This document shows positions 1 to 9,639 of a stretch of 57,700 nt of DNA, piece after piece. The stretch is from Planctomycetaceae bacterium (GTDB taxonomy: Bacteria; Planctomycetota; Planctomycetia; Pirellulales; Pirellulaceae). The DNA is taken from assembly GCA_024225195.1 (NCBI GenBank), contig JAAEMV010000711.1, forward strand, positions 1 through 57,700, in the 5' to 3' direction. The notes under the pieces were generated by a model that made no database searches, was not told the origin of the DNA, and was given only the letters and a program-made list of their open reading frames with translations. Position 1 is the stretch's first letter, and the number at the start of each line of letters is the position of its first letter. A program made the position numbers and the translations under genes.

Positions 1-975
1 GATTTTCCCTTGGGAGCGGAGGTCGATAGAGAAGGCATCATTTCCCTGATAGCCCCCCATGCAAATAACGTGATCTTGATAACGAACGGGGCAGGGGATG
101 GCGTTGAGTGTCGTTCCGGTCGTTTCCCAAATGATGTCTCCAGTCTCAAAGTCGTAGCTTCGAACCGCATTGGTACCGTTTGTAATTAATTGCGTTTTAC
201 CATCGATCGAAACAATCAGTGGTGTGGCCCATGTGGTCGGTTCGTCTCTTTGGTTTTTCCAAAGGGTGTTACCGTTGTTGGTATCCAATACAAAAATTTC
301 AGACTGATCCTCCTGATCCCACATGACGGCAAGTTTGCCATCGTGATAGACGGGAGAGACTGCCTCTCCCCAGCCTCGTCTGGTTCGCATTTGACCTAGA
401 TCTTTTTTCCAGATTAAATCCCCTTTTAAGCTGAGGCAAAAAATACCGTAGGAACCAAAAGAAACATACAGGCGTTTGCCATCTGTTGTAGGAGATGCGG
501 CGGCATAGGTTGTTGAAGGATGTCGTCCTTCGAAGGGGACAGATTCGGCAACAACTCTTTTCCAGAGGACGTCGCCGTTTCGGCGATCGAGGCTCCAGAC
601 AACGAATTCAAATACTCGATTGGAGGGAGTTGTTTTCGCGTCGGGGTGAAGCGGTGCGGAACGAGCACCGCGGCGATTGGTTTCAACGGCAGACAGTATG
701 AAAACTTGGTCTTTCCAGACAATCGGTGTGGAGCTTCCCTCGCCAACGATCGGGAACTTCCATCGAATATTGGATTGATCATTCCAGCGAATTGGTGGAT
801 TTCCCGTTGCAGAAACTCCGGTTGCGTCAGGCCCCCGCCACTGATGCCAGTTGTTTTGCTTAGTCGTTTGGAAATCTTGTCCGCAAACGCAAGCTGACTC
901 AGGTGCGATAAATTCGAAGGCGGTGGGGTAGCAGATTGAAAGCAATAGGAAGGCTGTGAATTGTTTCAATGTCAT
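1..975 (-). CDS. PQQ-binding-like beta-propeller repeat protein (partial, C-terminus beyond left edge)
   Basis: The minus-strand frame stays open from an ATG at 975 to the window edge, so about 325 N-terminal residues are visible and the stop codon lies outside. Residues 1-22 form a signal peptide (short basic start, then a FLLLSI core). The mature part opens with NWHQWRGPDATGVS, the 'WRGP' signature typical of secreted planctomycete beta-propeller proteins. Repeated blades follow with the GD-V/I-LW-K/E pattern of PQQ-like repeats (for example NGDVLWKR, NGNTLWKN, TGDIIWET). Such proteins are exported eight-bladed propellers; many lack PQQ and their substrates are unknown. No in-frame ATG occurs upstream before a stop at 1036-1038, so the start is secure. 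Family assignment is firm, function is not. Confidence 0.85.
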   Translation of the reverse strand, partial: MTLKQFTAFLLLSICYPTAFEFIAPESACVCGQDFQTTKQNNWHQWRGPDATGVSATGNPPIRWNDQSNIRWKFPIVGEGSSTPIVWKDQVFILSAVETNRRGARSAPLHPDAKTTPSNRVFEFVVWSLDRRNGDVLWKRVVAESVPFEGRHPSTTYAAASPTTDGKRLYVSFGSYGIFCLSLKGDLIWKKDLGQMRTRRGWGEAVSPVYHDGKLAVMWDQEDQSEIFVLDTNNGNTLWKNQRDEPTTWATPLIVSIDGKTQLITNGTNAVRSYDFETGDIIWETTGTTLNAIPCPVRYQDHVICMGGYQGNDAFSIDLRSQGKI

Positions 976-1035
976 GAGTTGGTTAGGCCGCCAATATCCA
1001 AAGAACGTGGACGGGAACTCTCTAAATGAATTCAA

Positions 1036-2322
1036 CTATCGAGTGCTCGCGCTGATTTCCTGATGAAGTTCCGCCATCAGTGTTTCAATGCCTCGGTCGA
1101 TATCGTCTCCGAGTACCTCTTTGTAGCGGATCACACCGTGTTGATCGATTAGGTAAACGGTTGGCCAGCCTTCGACATTCCACTGCTTCGAGATCGGCCC
1201 GCGTGTTCCCCGGGGGCCATTCCAAAAGTGACGCCAGCTTAGATTCTCGCTGCGGACAGCATCGATTGCAGTTTGTTTTTTAGCGTCGCTATTGACCCCA
1301 ATTAGCACAAATGGCTGGTCAGAAAGTTCCTGAGTTAGTTCCTGCTCGTGTCCATACATCGCGCGACAAGGTGGGCACCAATGGCCCCAGAAATCGAGCA
1401 TGATGACTTTGCCGCGATAATCACTAAGTTTGAACGGAATTCCGTCCAGGTCAGCCCCTTCAATTTCGGGTACAGTCATACCAACCTGCAGTTGAGTCAA
1501 CTCAAACAATTCGCTTGCAGCTTTCTCCCCAAATGTTTCCCGGCCTTTGTATTTGATTTCGCCGTACTGCTGAATGACTGAGTTTAAAATGGATGCAGTT
1601 TTTTGATTTTGTGCATCGGTACGCTCAGCATTAATGTAATTGAGCTGGGCAGAAGGCAGTTTCTCAGCAACTTGAGGATTGATCGCAATCGTTTTTCGGA
1701 ACAAGGGAAGCTGCCCAAGGTATTGCGAGTAATTCAACATAACGCTCGCTTGCACTGGTCCCGGTTTCGCTTTTTCAATCATCAGATCGAACCAGCGTTC
1801 AATATCCTGACTCGGGACTTCTTGCTTTAACGATTCTGCAATTTTAGAGAGTTTGACTCGATCTGCATAACGATTTAGCAAATACTCCATTGCGTCACGT
1901 TTTAAATCGCCTTTTGTTTGACCGACAACGAACAGAGTCGCACTGAACGAAGCCTTTGTATCCGGATAAGATTTTGCGAGTTCGAGGAAACGTTTTCCAT
2001 ATTCTGCCGATGGATCTTTGGTTGCCAGAATTCTAACTTGATCATCTTTAGATTCGAAGGTGGCAATTTCGTCTCGCAGATCCTTGACTGATTTTTGGAA
2101 TTCAGCCTGAAGATCATCGTATTTCTTCTGTGCTTCTGCTTCTAACTCATCATTGTCCAGCGGAGGCGCTTCCGAAGATGGCGTTTCGGGGGTGACTACC
2201 GCAGGTGTTGTAGTTTCTGCGACGGTTGCTATCGGAGCATTTATTACGTTAGTCAATTCAGCTTGATCACTACAGCCTGCGATCAAAAGTGTGCATGCTA
2301 AGCAAAATAAACTACGAACCAT
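1036..2322 (-). CDS. TlpA-like thioredoxin-fold lipoprotein (thiol-disulfide reductase)
   Basis: The protein of about 428 residues begins with a lipoprotein signal (lipobox LIAGC, Cys17). A Glu/Lys-rich, helical middle region of roughly 280 residues follows, then a C-terminal TlpA/AhpC-TSA-type thioredoxin domain. The active site is WCPPC (Cys316 and Cys319) in the context DFWGHWCPPCRAMY. The family reduces or isomerises disulfides of exported proteins, often for cytochrome c maturation. I chose ATG 2322 over an upstream in-frame start at 2403 because it has a GGAGC ribosome-binding site about 5-8 bases upstream and places the hydrophobic signal at the N-terminus. The long middle region is characteristic of planctomycete members and has no clear function. 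It is convergent with nothing and divergent from the next gene. Confidence 0.88.
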   Translation of the reverse strand: MVRSLFCLACTLLIAGCSDQAELTNVINAPIATVAETTTPAVVTPETPSSEAPPLDNDELEAEAQKKYDDLQAEFQKSVKDLRDEIATFESKDDQVRILATKDPSAEYGKRFLELAKSYPDTKASFSATLFVVGQTKGDLKRDAMEYLLNRYADRVKLSKIAESLKQEVPSQDIERWFDLMIEKAKPGPVQASVMLNYSQYLGQLPLFRKTIAINPQVAEKLPSAQLNYINAERTDAQNQKTASILNSVIQQYGEIKYKGRETFGEKAASELFELTQLQVGMTVPEIEGADLDGIPFKLSDYRGKVIMLDFWGHWCPPCRAMYGHEQELTQELSDQPFVLIGVNSDAKKQTAIDAVRSENLSWRHFWNGPRGTRGPISKQWNVEGWPTVYLIDQHGVIRYKEVLGDDIDRGIETLMAELHQEISASTR

Positions 2323-2762
2323 AACGAGCTCCAACTTAATTATTTTCTTGTCCATTTGTTCCAGCTTGGGTGCTTCCAACAGTCTTGATCGGACGTTTCT
2401 CAATTCCAGATTATATCAGACAAAACTAATTTTGCGTGCCTGAATTTAAATTGCGACTTTAGGAAGAACTACTTAGTTGATTAATCGTGGCGAGTTGGAA
2501 ATTGTAACCGACCGTGGGTTCATCAAATGACAATTCGATTGGGGGCATGGCTGGTGAGGGCTCTTGTGAAATCTTCGCCCAAAATCCCATTAATTAAGGG
2601 GTTTTAGGTGTGTCCGCCGAGATGGAGTGATGGCAATTTCTGAAAATCTCTTTTTGCAAGAGAGTCTCGTAGGCGAAAATTTTAGCGATCCTGCTAGAAT
2701 GACGTTACGGCGGCATATTGTATAAATCCCCGCGTTCTGAGGCCCCCAAGTCATTCGAAGTC
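2323..2762. other. Divergent intergenic region with an extended -10 promoter candidate
   Basis: About 440 bases separate the oppositely oriented TlpA-like and hemolysin III-like genes. I see no convincing small gene. On the plus strand, TGCTAGAAT at 2692-2700 matches an extended -10 element (TGn plus TAGAAT) without a good -35. It would start RNA near 2707. That favours ATG 2763 rather than TTG 2718 as the start of the next gene, because the TTG would leave a leader of only about 11 bases. Confidence 0.35.
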
Positions 2763-3488
2763 ATGGAAGCGTTTTACATCCAAGGTTCTGATCCGATGAG
2801 TAGTTTGACTCATCTTGTTGGTCTCGTCGTTGTTTTATTTCTCTCGGTTCCGATGGTCATGAGCGCGCGGCGGTCGTGGTCAACGTTCTTGTTTACACTG
2901 CAGTTCGCTTTTGCCTGCGTACTGTTGCTTACGATCAGTTCGATCTTTCATATGATGGCTGTCGGGACGCCTGCCAGAGACCTGATGCTTCGATTAGATA
3001 TCGCCGCAATTTTTGTCCTGATTGCCAGTACGTTTACTGTCTTGCATGGTATTTTGTTCACCGGTTGGAAACGTTGGGCAATCATCAGTTTGCTGTGGAC
3101 AATTTCAGTCGTCGGCGCTGCACTGAGGTGTCTGTTTTTTCAAAGCATCCCGGGATATGTCGGCGATGGAATCTTTCTACTGATGGGTTGGATTGGCGCG
3201 CTTTCTGCTTTTTTACTGTGGAAAGATTATCGTTGGCGCGGCGTCGGGCCAGTGGTGATTGGAGGCGTTTGTTACACGGTCGGAGCACTAATGAATACGT
3301 TTGATTGGCCGCAACCGATACCAGGTATCTGGGGCTCCCATGAAACGTTCCACTTGTTCGTCCTGGCCGGTTTGGGAACTCATTGGGCAATGATTTGGAG
3401 TATTGCTGATGGTTCATTTCAACGCCGGTCACTTGCCTTGCGAAAGCCGGAAGAAACATCGGCCGCAGTTCAAGATTTACCACGCTAG
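2763..3488 (+). CDS. Hemolysin III / PAQR-family integral membrane protein
   Basis: The product of about 241 residues has seven hydrophobic segments. It carries the conserved family features: SSLTHLVGL near the N-terminus, SSIFHMM after the second helix, and the C-terminal HETFHLFVLAGLGTHW segment whose histidines are the presumed metal ligands. The family (bacterial YqfA/Hly-III, eukaryotic adiponectin receptors) comprises membrane proteins suspected to be metal-dependent lipid hydrolases; the 'hemolysin' name is historical. The frame can start at TTG 2718 (256 aa) or ATG 2763. I prefer the ATG because the family homology starts just after it and the promoter candidate lies close upstream. 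It stands alone, convergent with the ABC permease gene. Confidence 0.85.
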   Translation: MEAFYIQGSDPMSSLTHLVGLVVVLFLSVPMVMSARRSWSTFLFTLQFAFACVLLLTISSIFHMMAVGTPARDLMLRLDIAAIFVLIASTFTVLHGILFTGWKRWAIISLLWTISVVGAALRCLFFQSIPGYVGDGIFLLMGWIGALSAFLLWKDYRWRGVGPVVIGGVCYTVGALMNTFDWPQPIPGIWGSHETFHLFVLAGLGTHWAMIWSIADGSFQRRSLALRKPEETSAAVQDLPR

Positions 3489-3503
3489 TTCACTATTCTG
3501 GAA

Positions 3504-4553
3504 TTAGTCATTCCATCGAAAGATAGCCAGTGCAATCACGAACGGGATAATGCTCCATATCCCGATTACAGCTATCTCCGCAGTGAGTGAGCTAATTGGC
3601 TTGCCATCCATCATGAGGGCTCGCAGGGCATCGATCACCGGCGTCAGCGGAAGTAATTTGATGGCCGGTTGCACGATTTCAGGGAAACGCTCGTAAGAAA
3701 AGAAGATCCCACTGAGTGTCCACATCGGTAGCATGACAAGATTCATGAGGCCTGATGCTGTCTCCATCGTGTTCGCGCGAGAGGCCACCAGTAATCCAAT
3801 TGCTGCAAATTCGATGGCACCCAAAATGATGATTAGTAAAATGGAAAACCAGTTTCCATGAACTTCGACACCGAATAAGAAATACGAGAAAACGATTAAA
3901 AGGATGATCTGAGGGATCATGAACACCAAACGACTTGTCATCATGGCAATCAGAAAATGGGTTCTTCGCATGGGGGTCGCCATCAAACGTTTGAGGAGTT
4001 TGCGAATCCGCATATCAACGATTGCATAACCGACTCCCCAAAGCCCCCCGCCCATCAATCCCATTGCCAGTAGCCCGGGTACGAGGAAATCGACGTAGCT
4101 ATTTCCAGGTTCACTGAACGTAACGTCGTTTGACTCAATTACGTCTTCCCGCCCATTCTCGGTTTGCAGTTTCCGATCCACAATGTTCCGAGAGGCCACG
4201 CTTCCCGGTCGAACAGGGTCGTATTGATATTCAATGTTGTCAGCTTGCCCGTCAATCGCCGTGATCATCAGTGTTGTTTTGCTCAATCGCAGGCGATCCA
4301 GTGCTTCCTCCCGCGAGACGATGGTAGGTTGCAGTTGTTCATCACTCTCAAGCCACTCAAATATCAATTCTGATTTTGGTCCAGCAACAATGTCAACCTG
4401 GAAAACTTCAACTGGCTTATTCCGAAAAGCAACGCCGAGGACGACGACCATGAGGACTGGGAAAAAATAAACCCAAAACACCGCTTCGGGTCGACGCACA
4501 AACTCGCGTAACCGGGCGGTAGTAATTGCAAGGATTGGATGGGAGAACTTCAT
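3504..4553 (-). CDS. ABC-2 type transporter permease
   Basis: The 349-residue membrane protein has the ABC-2 layout: one N-terminal helix (about residues 22-42), a large extracytoplasmic domain (about 45-160), then five hydrophobic helices in the C-terminal half. The C-terminal LLPLTPVIDALRALMMDG segment is the conserved ABC-2 signature region. It is encoded directly downstream of an ATP-binding subunit on the same strand (112-base gap), so the two probably form an exporter of the drug/lipid type. Substrate cannot be read from the sequence. Confidence 0.9.
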   Translation of the reverse strand: MKFSHPILAITTARLREFVRRPEAVFWVYFFPVLMVVVLGVAFRNKPVEVFQVDIVAGPKSELIFEWLESDEQLQPTIVSREEALDRLRLSKTTLMITAIDGQADNIEYQYDPVRPGSVASRNIVDRKLQTENGREDVIESNDVTFSEPGNSYVDFLVPGLLAMGLMGGGLWGVGYAIVDMRIRKLLKRLMATPMRRTHFLIAMMTSRLVFMIPQIILLIVFSYFLFGVEVHGNWFSILLIIILGAIEFAAIGLLVASRANTMETASGLMNLVMLPMWTLSGIFFSYERFPEIVQPAIKLLPLTPVIDALRALMMDGKPISSLTAEIAVIGIWSIIPFVIALAIFRWND

Positions 4554-4665
4554 TTGCTGTTATCAGTCGATATGTAAAAGGTGCTTTTTGGGTTTTTCAA
4601 AGCTGACAATTCACCAACTCGGAGTTTGCTTAATGGGAATTTCTAACGTTATTCCATTTTGGGTT

Positions 4666-5610
4666 TCAATCGTCGCGTTGAATAAGATGCCGTCCGGTCA
4701 GGTTTACGAAAACATCTTCGAGGCTTGCGTGCCGCGTCGATAAACTGGCGAGTGCAATTTGTTGCTTTGCGAGGCAGTTGATCAGGGCAGGTAGGACAAT
4801 GTGAGGTTCGGATGCCGTAATGTGATAATTTGCCTGGTCGTGGTCCACTCGTTCTACAGTCGGCAGTGATTGGAGTAATGAGAGGTCGAGCGTCAAATTC
4901 TTTTGTTCGATTGAAAATTCGATCACGTGTTCGGCACCGATAGAACGAATCAACTCTTTAGGAGTGCCCTCCGCGATGATTTTTCCAGCATCGAAAATTG
5001 CAACTCGATCGCACAATCGTTCGGCTTCTTCCATGTAATGGGTTGTGATTAAAACTGTTTTCCCATTCGCTTTGAAATTCTCAATGATCTCCCAAAGTTC
5101 CCGTCTGCTTGAAGGATCCAGCCCCGTGGTCGGTTCATCGAGGAAAATCAGTTCCGGGTCACCTACGAGGGCGGTGGCAACGGCTAGACGCTGTTTCTGT
5201 CCGCCCGAAAGTGTTTTAATCCAAGCACCTTCTTTTTCTTGAAGAGAAACTCTCGCTAGAGCCTCGTCAGGTGAGATGCCGGAATGATAAAAACTACGAA
5301 AGAGGGAAAGTGTTTCTCCAACACTCAGACGCTCACTAAGCTGGGTTTCCTGCAGAGAAACACCAATCCGCTCGCGGATGGCAGTCGCGTTGTTTTTCCA
5401 ATTCATTGACAGGACTTCAGCTGTCCCCGAAGTCGCAGCAAGTAATCCTTCGAGGATTTCAATCGTCGTCGTCTTGCCGGCACCGTTAGGGCCGAGAACG
5501 CCATAGCATTCTCCTACTTCGACTGAAAAGTTAATTCCGCGAACCGCCTCAACAGGAGGTTTTCCGGGGTAGGTCTTAACTAAATCGGTGCAGCGGATCG
5601 CGTGGTTCAT
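4666..5610 (-). CDS. ABC transporter ATP-binding protein
   Basis: The product has about 314 residues with Walker A GPNGAGKTT (residues 40-48), the Q-loop ETQ, signature LSGGQ, Walker B LIFLDEP and the H-loop TTHYM. About 80 residues follow as a C-terminal regulatory extension common in ABC-2 exporter ATPases. The frame is open further upstream to 5784, but that would overlap the preceding DUF1552 gene and add an unrelated basic stretch, so ATG 5610 is chosen. The ribosome-binding site is weak. It pairs with the permease downstream. Confidence 0.92.
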   Translation of the reverse strand: MNHAIRCTDLVKTYPGKPPVEAVRGINFSVEVGECYGVLGPNGAGKTTTIEILEGLLAATSGTAEVLSMNWKNNATAIRERIGVSLQETQLSERLSVGETLSLFRSFYHSGISPDEALARVSLQEKEGAWIKTLSGGQKQRLAVATALVGDPELIFLDEPTTGLDPSSRRELWEIIENFKANGKTVLITTHYMEEAERLCDRVAIFDAGKIIAEGTPKELIRSIGAEHVIEFSIEQKNLTLDLSLLQSLPTVERVDHDQANYHITASEPHIVLPALINCLAKQQIALASLSTRHASLEDVFVNLTGRHLIQRDD

Positions 5611-5749
5611 TTGTAATTCTGATCGGAATGACGACGAAACGTTCAGTGTATCAGATGAACCGTGATTGTTGTCGAGGCGACAACGTTGTTTATTGCGTAG
5701 TCGGGGCATATTATCCAAGCATGCCCTTCCGCCTGTCAGAGGCGGCGAT

Positions 5750-7117
5750 CTAGCCGATTTCCAAGGGTGATTGTTCCCCGCCAAACTCGCTTAACTTAAC
5801 CCCCATGGTTTCCATTAGCGTTAGGTGGAGTTTAGACATCGATGTGGGACGTCGACATTTTAAGTGCTGGCCACCCTTGAATGCGCCACCGCCACCTCCT
5901 GCAATGATCAAGGGTAGGTCCCGTTCCCCGTGCGCATGGCCATCGGATAAGCTTGATCCGTAGCATAGCGTAGTGTTTTGAAGTAGCGTCTCTCCAGTGG
6001 GTTCGCGGAGGTTGTCAAGCCGACTGACGAGGTAGGCGAACTGTTCGTGATGCCACTGGGTGACTCGATTGTACATGTTCCGTTTTGATTCCATTGTATC
6101 CCATGATATTTTCCCGTCATCGTCTTCGGTGCGCCCTGAAATATCTCGGTAATGCGAGAGCGCATGCCAAGTGCCTTTGCATTCTGGAATAAAATCGAAA
6201 TAACGATTGCTCTGGCCATGATCCATCATGAAAGTGCAGACACGCGTCGCGTCGGCCCAAAACGCGAGTACCATCATGTCGATCATCAGGCGGACATATT
6301 CAAAATGGTTGGTTGGAATTCCGGGTTCTGGTCGCGTTAAGGTGTCAGTTAACTCACCACGGTCAAGTGCTTGATTGACGCGTTTATCTGCAAAGGCTAG
6401 TCGCTTTTCAATGCCCCGGATGGATTGTAGGTATTCATCAATTTTTCTACGATCGGCTCGACTGCCAGAACGCTGAAGCGATTTTGCATTTTCGATCACC
6501 ATGTCGACGACGCTCTGGTCGATGCCAATTCCATCACTGGTTCGAAACATTCGATCAAAAACGGATCTCGGTTCTGTCTCTCGGGAGAGAGGTGTTTTTC
6601 TGTTTAGCCATGAAATTGAATTGCGGGGAAGATTGCCGGTGAAGTAGCCTTCGCCTTTGATTGATAATTCAAGCGAAGGTAGTAAAGTCTGGTCTCCAAC
6701 TTTATTGGCAACGATTTGATCAACTGACATCCCGTTGACTTCAATTTTCCTACCATCATATCCTCCGTCGGTAAGCCAAGTCGCCGTACCCGCACCGTGT
6801 CCATTGCCGCGTGGTGTCCAAAGATTTGAGGTGACGATCAAATGGTCTTTGACTTTTTCTAAAGGCTGCATCCAGCGGTTCAGCTTTTTAATCGATCCGT
6901 CTTCTGCAACTTTTTCAGGTTCCCAAGACCCTTTAGCGACTCCATTGGGGAAATAAAGGTAGGCGATGCGATTGTTGTTTTTCGTTGTTTCAGGATGTGG
7001 GTTGCCTGGTTTTGCCGAAACGGGTGCTCTCATGATATCCAATAACGGCAACGCCATTGCTGCACCAGTACCACGCAGGACGGTACGGCGGGAGATGCGA
7101 CGGGTTCTAATATTCAT
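5750..7117 (-). CDS. DUF1552 (HXXSHH-type) protein with Tat signal
   Basis: The protein of 455 residues starts with a twin-arginine signal: SRRTVLRG at residues 9-16 followed by a hydrophobic stretch, so it is exported folded, presumably by the TatC encoded at 27.7-29.1 kb. The body matches the DUF1552 family, including the AYLYFPNGVA segment, the WHALSHYRD region corresponding to the family's His-rich motif, and the C-terminal CYGSSLSDGHAHGERDLPLIIAGGG stretch in pieces. It is related to DUF1501-like sulfatase-fold proteins; no reaction is known. The start ATG 7117 lies inside the end of the DUF1592 gene (11-base overlap), implying translational coupling and a joint function. An upstream start at 7171 is possible but would bury the Tat signal. 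Confidence 0.88.
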   Translation of the reverse strand: MNIRTRRISRRTVLRGTGAAMALPLLDIMRAPVSAKPGNPHPETTKNNNRIAYLYFPNGVAKGSWEPEKVAEDGSIKKLNRWMQPLEKVKDHLIVTSNLWTPRGNGHGAGTATWLTDGGYDGRKIEVNGMSVDQIVANKVGDQTLLPSLELSIKGEGYFTGNLPRNSISWLNRKTPLSRETEPRSVFDRMFRTSDGIGIDQSVVDMVIENAKSLQRSGSRADRRKIDEYLQSIRGIEKRLAFADKRVNQALDRGELTDTLTRPEPGIPTNHFEYVRLMIDMMVLAFWADATRVCTFMMDHGQSNRYFDFIPECKGTWHALSHYRDISGRTEDDDGKISWDTMESKRNMYNRVTQWHHEQFAYLVSRLDNLREPTGETLLQNTTLCYGSSLSDGHAHGERDLPLIIAGGGGGAFKGGQHLKCRRPTSMSKLHLTLMETMGVKLSEFGGEQSPLEIG

Positions 7118-9056
7118 CCGATGCTTCTTTCGGTAGTTGCCGGTAAAGGAAAGGTTGGCTATTGATGACACTTTTGATTAGTGTTTGAAAACGATAGTCA
7201 TTCTCAGTTGTCTTCTTAACGATGGTTCGAATCGTCTGTTCATCGTAGTATTCCAATTGTCGCCCAAGAGCGTAGGTCAGCATCTTTTCCGAGACCTGAC
7301 GAGTGAGATTTGGCAATCGTTGGGAAACAAGCACATTTTTTAGTTGCTCCGAACCTTCGAATTGAGTGCCATCGGGCAATTGACCACGCGCGTCAATTTT
7401 CATTCCAAATTGTCGAGTGCGGTACCTGCCAAAATTGTCATAATTTTCTAAGCTGAATCCAATAGGATCCATCTCTTGGTGGCAGGACTTGCAATTAACA
7501 TTATTGCTATGCTGCTGGACTTTCTCTCGGAAAGATAGGTCGTCGCGTTCGAGAACCTGTTCCGAAATTTCGCTCACATTGGGAGGCGGTTCGGGAGGAG
7601 GGGTTCCCAGAATTGTATCGAGCACCCAGTGCCCGCGGACGACGGGACTGGTGCGGTCTGGAAATGCCGTGATAGACAAGACACTGGCCTGCGTCAAAAT
7701 TCCACCACGCAGTTGTGTCTTCAGATTTACTTTTCTCATTGCCTCGCCAGTGATGCCGCGAATTCGGTAGTGATTCGCGAGTTCTTCGTTTAGAAAAGTG
7801 TAGCGGGCATTGATCAACTCTGAGAGCGGTCGGTCGTTACGAATCAACGAATGCAAAAAGAGTGCTGATTCAGCCCGCATCGCTGTCATTAGCGACTCGG
7901 TACACCATGGATTGTCAATCGGATCCTGACGACGACGAATTCCGACGTCCTCGAATCCCAGCCACTGCCCACCAAAGACGTAACCAAGTGTTTTCGATCT
8001 TCGATTTTTTAGCATCCGATCAATTTGCGCCTGCAAAACTTCAGGTTTTGAGAGTCTGCCTTGTTCAGCCAGTTGAAATAGTTCTTCATCCGGCATGCTG
8101 GCCCAAAGAAAGTAAGATAGCCGTGACGCCAGGTCAAAGTCGTTGATCAGTTCCGGAGTCGAGCCTTTCGTGGCCGATTCGATTTTTAATAAAAACTGAG
8201 GCATCACGAGAACAGCCGTCAGCGTCTTTTGAATCGCCGTTTCGAATTGTTGAGAATCAGAGAATTCATTCAGAAAAAGTTTTTGAAGTCCTTTAATTTC
8301 GGCGGTCGTTGCTGGCCGCCGAAACGCACGTCTACAGAAATCCTGGAGAATGGCACTCCCTTGATCCTCTATGTTTTCGTGCGTCTTACCTGACGCAAGG
8401 ATTTTGGACTTTGCGAGCTCCATTAGCGGTGAGGCATTCTCTGCGAACACCGCCGCCATGATTGACTCTGCCGACTGGGAATACTTTTCGAAAAGGCTGC
8501 CCTGTAAAAACAGTGTGTTGGCGCTGTTTTTGAAGCCGCTACTGCCGCTCAAATCTTGCGGGAACTTTGCGGTGTCTGCGAGATCGACGCCAATTAAGTC
8601 GCGAATGGTGTGACGGTATTCAGAGTGGGTCAATCGGCGGGGCGGCGTATAGCCGGGTTGGGTTACTAAATTGTAATCGAACTGCTCAATGGAAGTTTGA
8701 AACCAGTTTTCAAATTTTTGTTTTTTGGCAGCCTTTAAAATCCCCTCGTCAGGTGGCGGCATATCACCGAGTCGGATTCGCTGCGCAATGTTTCTCCAAG
8801 TCGTTAGGTTTTCGACTAGCGGGCGGTGGTTAAGCACCGAGGCTAAATCTAATTCCCCTTCAGATTCGGAGCCGGAATGACAATCGAGGCACTCCGTTTT
8901 AATTAGATCAAGTCCATAATCTTTTGTGGATTGCGCAGAAGCTCGACTGATCCCGGTAAACAACAACCAAGCAAACAAGATGCTGGTAAATAGAATGCTC
9001 GGGAAAGAGAATTGCCATCCACGTAAACTTGTTTGCTGTGTTTGAGCTGTTTTCAT
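7107..9056 (-). CDS. DUF1592/DUF1588-containing planctomycete c-type cytochrome
   Basis: The 649-residue protein has an N-terminal membrane/signal segment (about 20-36). A planctomycete cytochrome domain with heme motif CLDCH (Cys56-His60) follows, then the DUF1587-DUF1595-DUF1592-DUF1588-DUF1585 chain. The DUF1588 region contains a second motif, CKSCH (about 522-526), in the context CHQEMDPIGF. The family is abundant in planctomycetes and nearly always paired with a DUF1552 gene, as here. Redox chemistry on polysaccharide or other extracellular substrates has been suspected, but no activity is established. It is the fourth gene of the sigma-factor-headed operon, 22 bases after the acidic protein gene. 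Confidence 0.9.
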   Translation of the reverse strand: MKTAQTQQTSLRGWQFSFPSILFTSILFAWLLFTGISRASAQSTKDYGLDLIKTECLDCHSGSESEGELDLASVLNHRPLVENLTTWRNIAQRIRLGDMPPPDEGILKAAKKQKFENWFQTSIEQFDYNLVTQPGYTPPRRLTHSEYRHTIRDLIGVDLADTAKFPQDLSGSSGFKNSANTLFLQGSLFEKYSQSAESIMAAVFAENASPLMELAKSKILASGKTHENIEDQGSAILQDFCRRAFRRPATTAEIKGLQKLFLNEFSDSQQFETAIQKTLTAVLVMPQFLLKIESATKGSTPELINDFDLASRLSYFLWASMPDEELFQLAEQGRLSKPEVLQAQIDRMLKNRRSKTLGYVFGGQWLGFEDVGIRRRQDPIDNPWCTESLMTAMRAESALFLHSLIRNDRPLSELINARYTFLNEELANHYRIRGITGEAMRKVNLKTQLRGGILTQASVLSITAFPDRTSPVVRGHWVLDTILGTPPPEPPPNVSEISEQVLERDDLSFREKVQQHSNNVNCKSCHQEMDPIGFSLENYDNFGRYRTRQFGMKIDARGQLPDGTQFEGSEQLKNVLVSQRLPNLTRQVSEKMLTYALGRQLEYYDEQTIRTIVKKTTENDYRFQTLIKSVINSQPFLYRQLPKEASDEY

Positions 9057-9078
9057 ATCCTGCCAAGTGCGTTTTCAA

Positions 9079-9639
9079 TTAGTCTTTAATCAGTTCAATT
9101 AAAACTTCGGTAGCTTCTTCGGTTTGATCCGACCAGAGATGTGCCTCAACAAGCTTCATTCTAATTAAGTTCTTGATTGGTTTTGCCGGATTGGTGCTTA
9201 GTAATTGATTTAAAACCTCGATTGCTTGGTCTTCTTCTTCGAATACTTCTTCCATCTGCATCAATGCATAGGCAGCGGTGGCAGTATCGTTTTCCGCGAT
9301 TTCAGCCAATTGCCGAATGACCTCAAGTCTTCCAAGCGTTGCCTCGATTTCACGATGCTCGTTCTCACGATCGTCAAAGTGTTCTTCTTCATCGTGTTCG
9401 CCTTCGTCATGCTCATCTTCAGTGTATTCCCCTTCTTCCTCTTCGTATTCTCTTTCTTCTTCTTCGTATTCTCTTTCTTCTTCTTCCTGAATTGGGTTAA
9501 ATCTACCTTCCTGAAGAGACGTTGGAGAGATTCCGTCGGCAGTAGCGACTTGCGTGTCCCAAAGTTGATTGGTAAGAATCAGCATCGCGCATAGCGTGAG
9601 GCAGGTAAGGATGGTTAGAAGTGGATTGTTAATACGCAT
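9079..9639 (-). CDS. Secreted, extremely acidic repeat protein of unknown function
   Basis: The product has 186 residues. An N-terminal hydrophobic segment (about 6-24) should be a signal peptide or anchor. Residues about 50-95 are an almost uninterrupted Glu/Asp/Tyr/His tract built on the unit EEEEREY and later HDEGEHDEEEH, encoded by near-identical GAA-rich DNA at 9404-9490. The C-terminal 80 residues are helical, resembling TPR-like pairs (AYALMQMEEVF, AIEVLNQLL, TEEATEVLIEL). The gene starts immediately after the stop of the basic protein gene (TAAATG) with an AGGAG ribosome-binding site, so the two are coupled. A charge-based or metal/calcium-binding role is a guess. I do not recognise the family. 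Confidence 0.7.
   Translation of the reverse strand: MRINNPLLTILTCLTLCAMLILTNQLWDTQVATADGISPTSLQEGRFNPIQEEEEREYEEEEREYEEEEGEYTEDEHDEGEHDEEEHFDDRENEHREIEATLGRLEVIRQLAEIAENDTATAAYALMQMEEVFEEEDQAIEVLNQLLSTNPAKPIKNLIRMKLVEAHLWSDQTEEATEVLIELIKD

Noticed and set aside
426-782. 118-codon minus-strand frame
   Set aside because: It is a different frame overlapping the beta-propeller gene, which is open over the whole 1-975 stretch with clear PQQ-like repeats.
9226-9594. Phe-rich 122-codon plus-strand frame
   Set aside because: Antisense of the acidic GAA-rich tract (TTC runs), not a real membrane protein.
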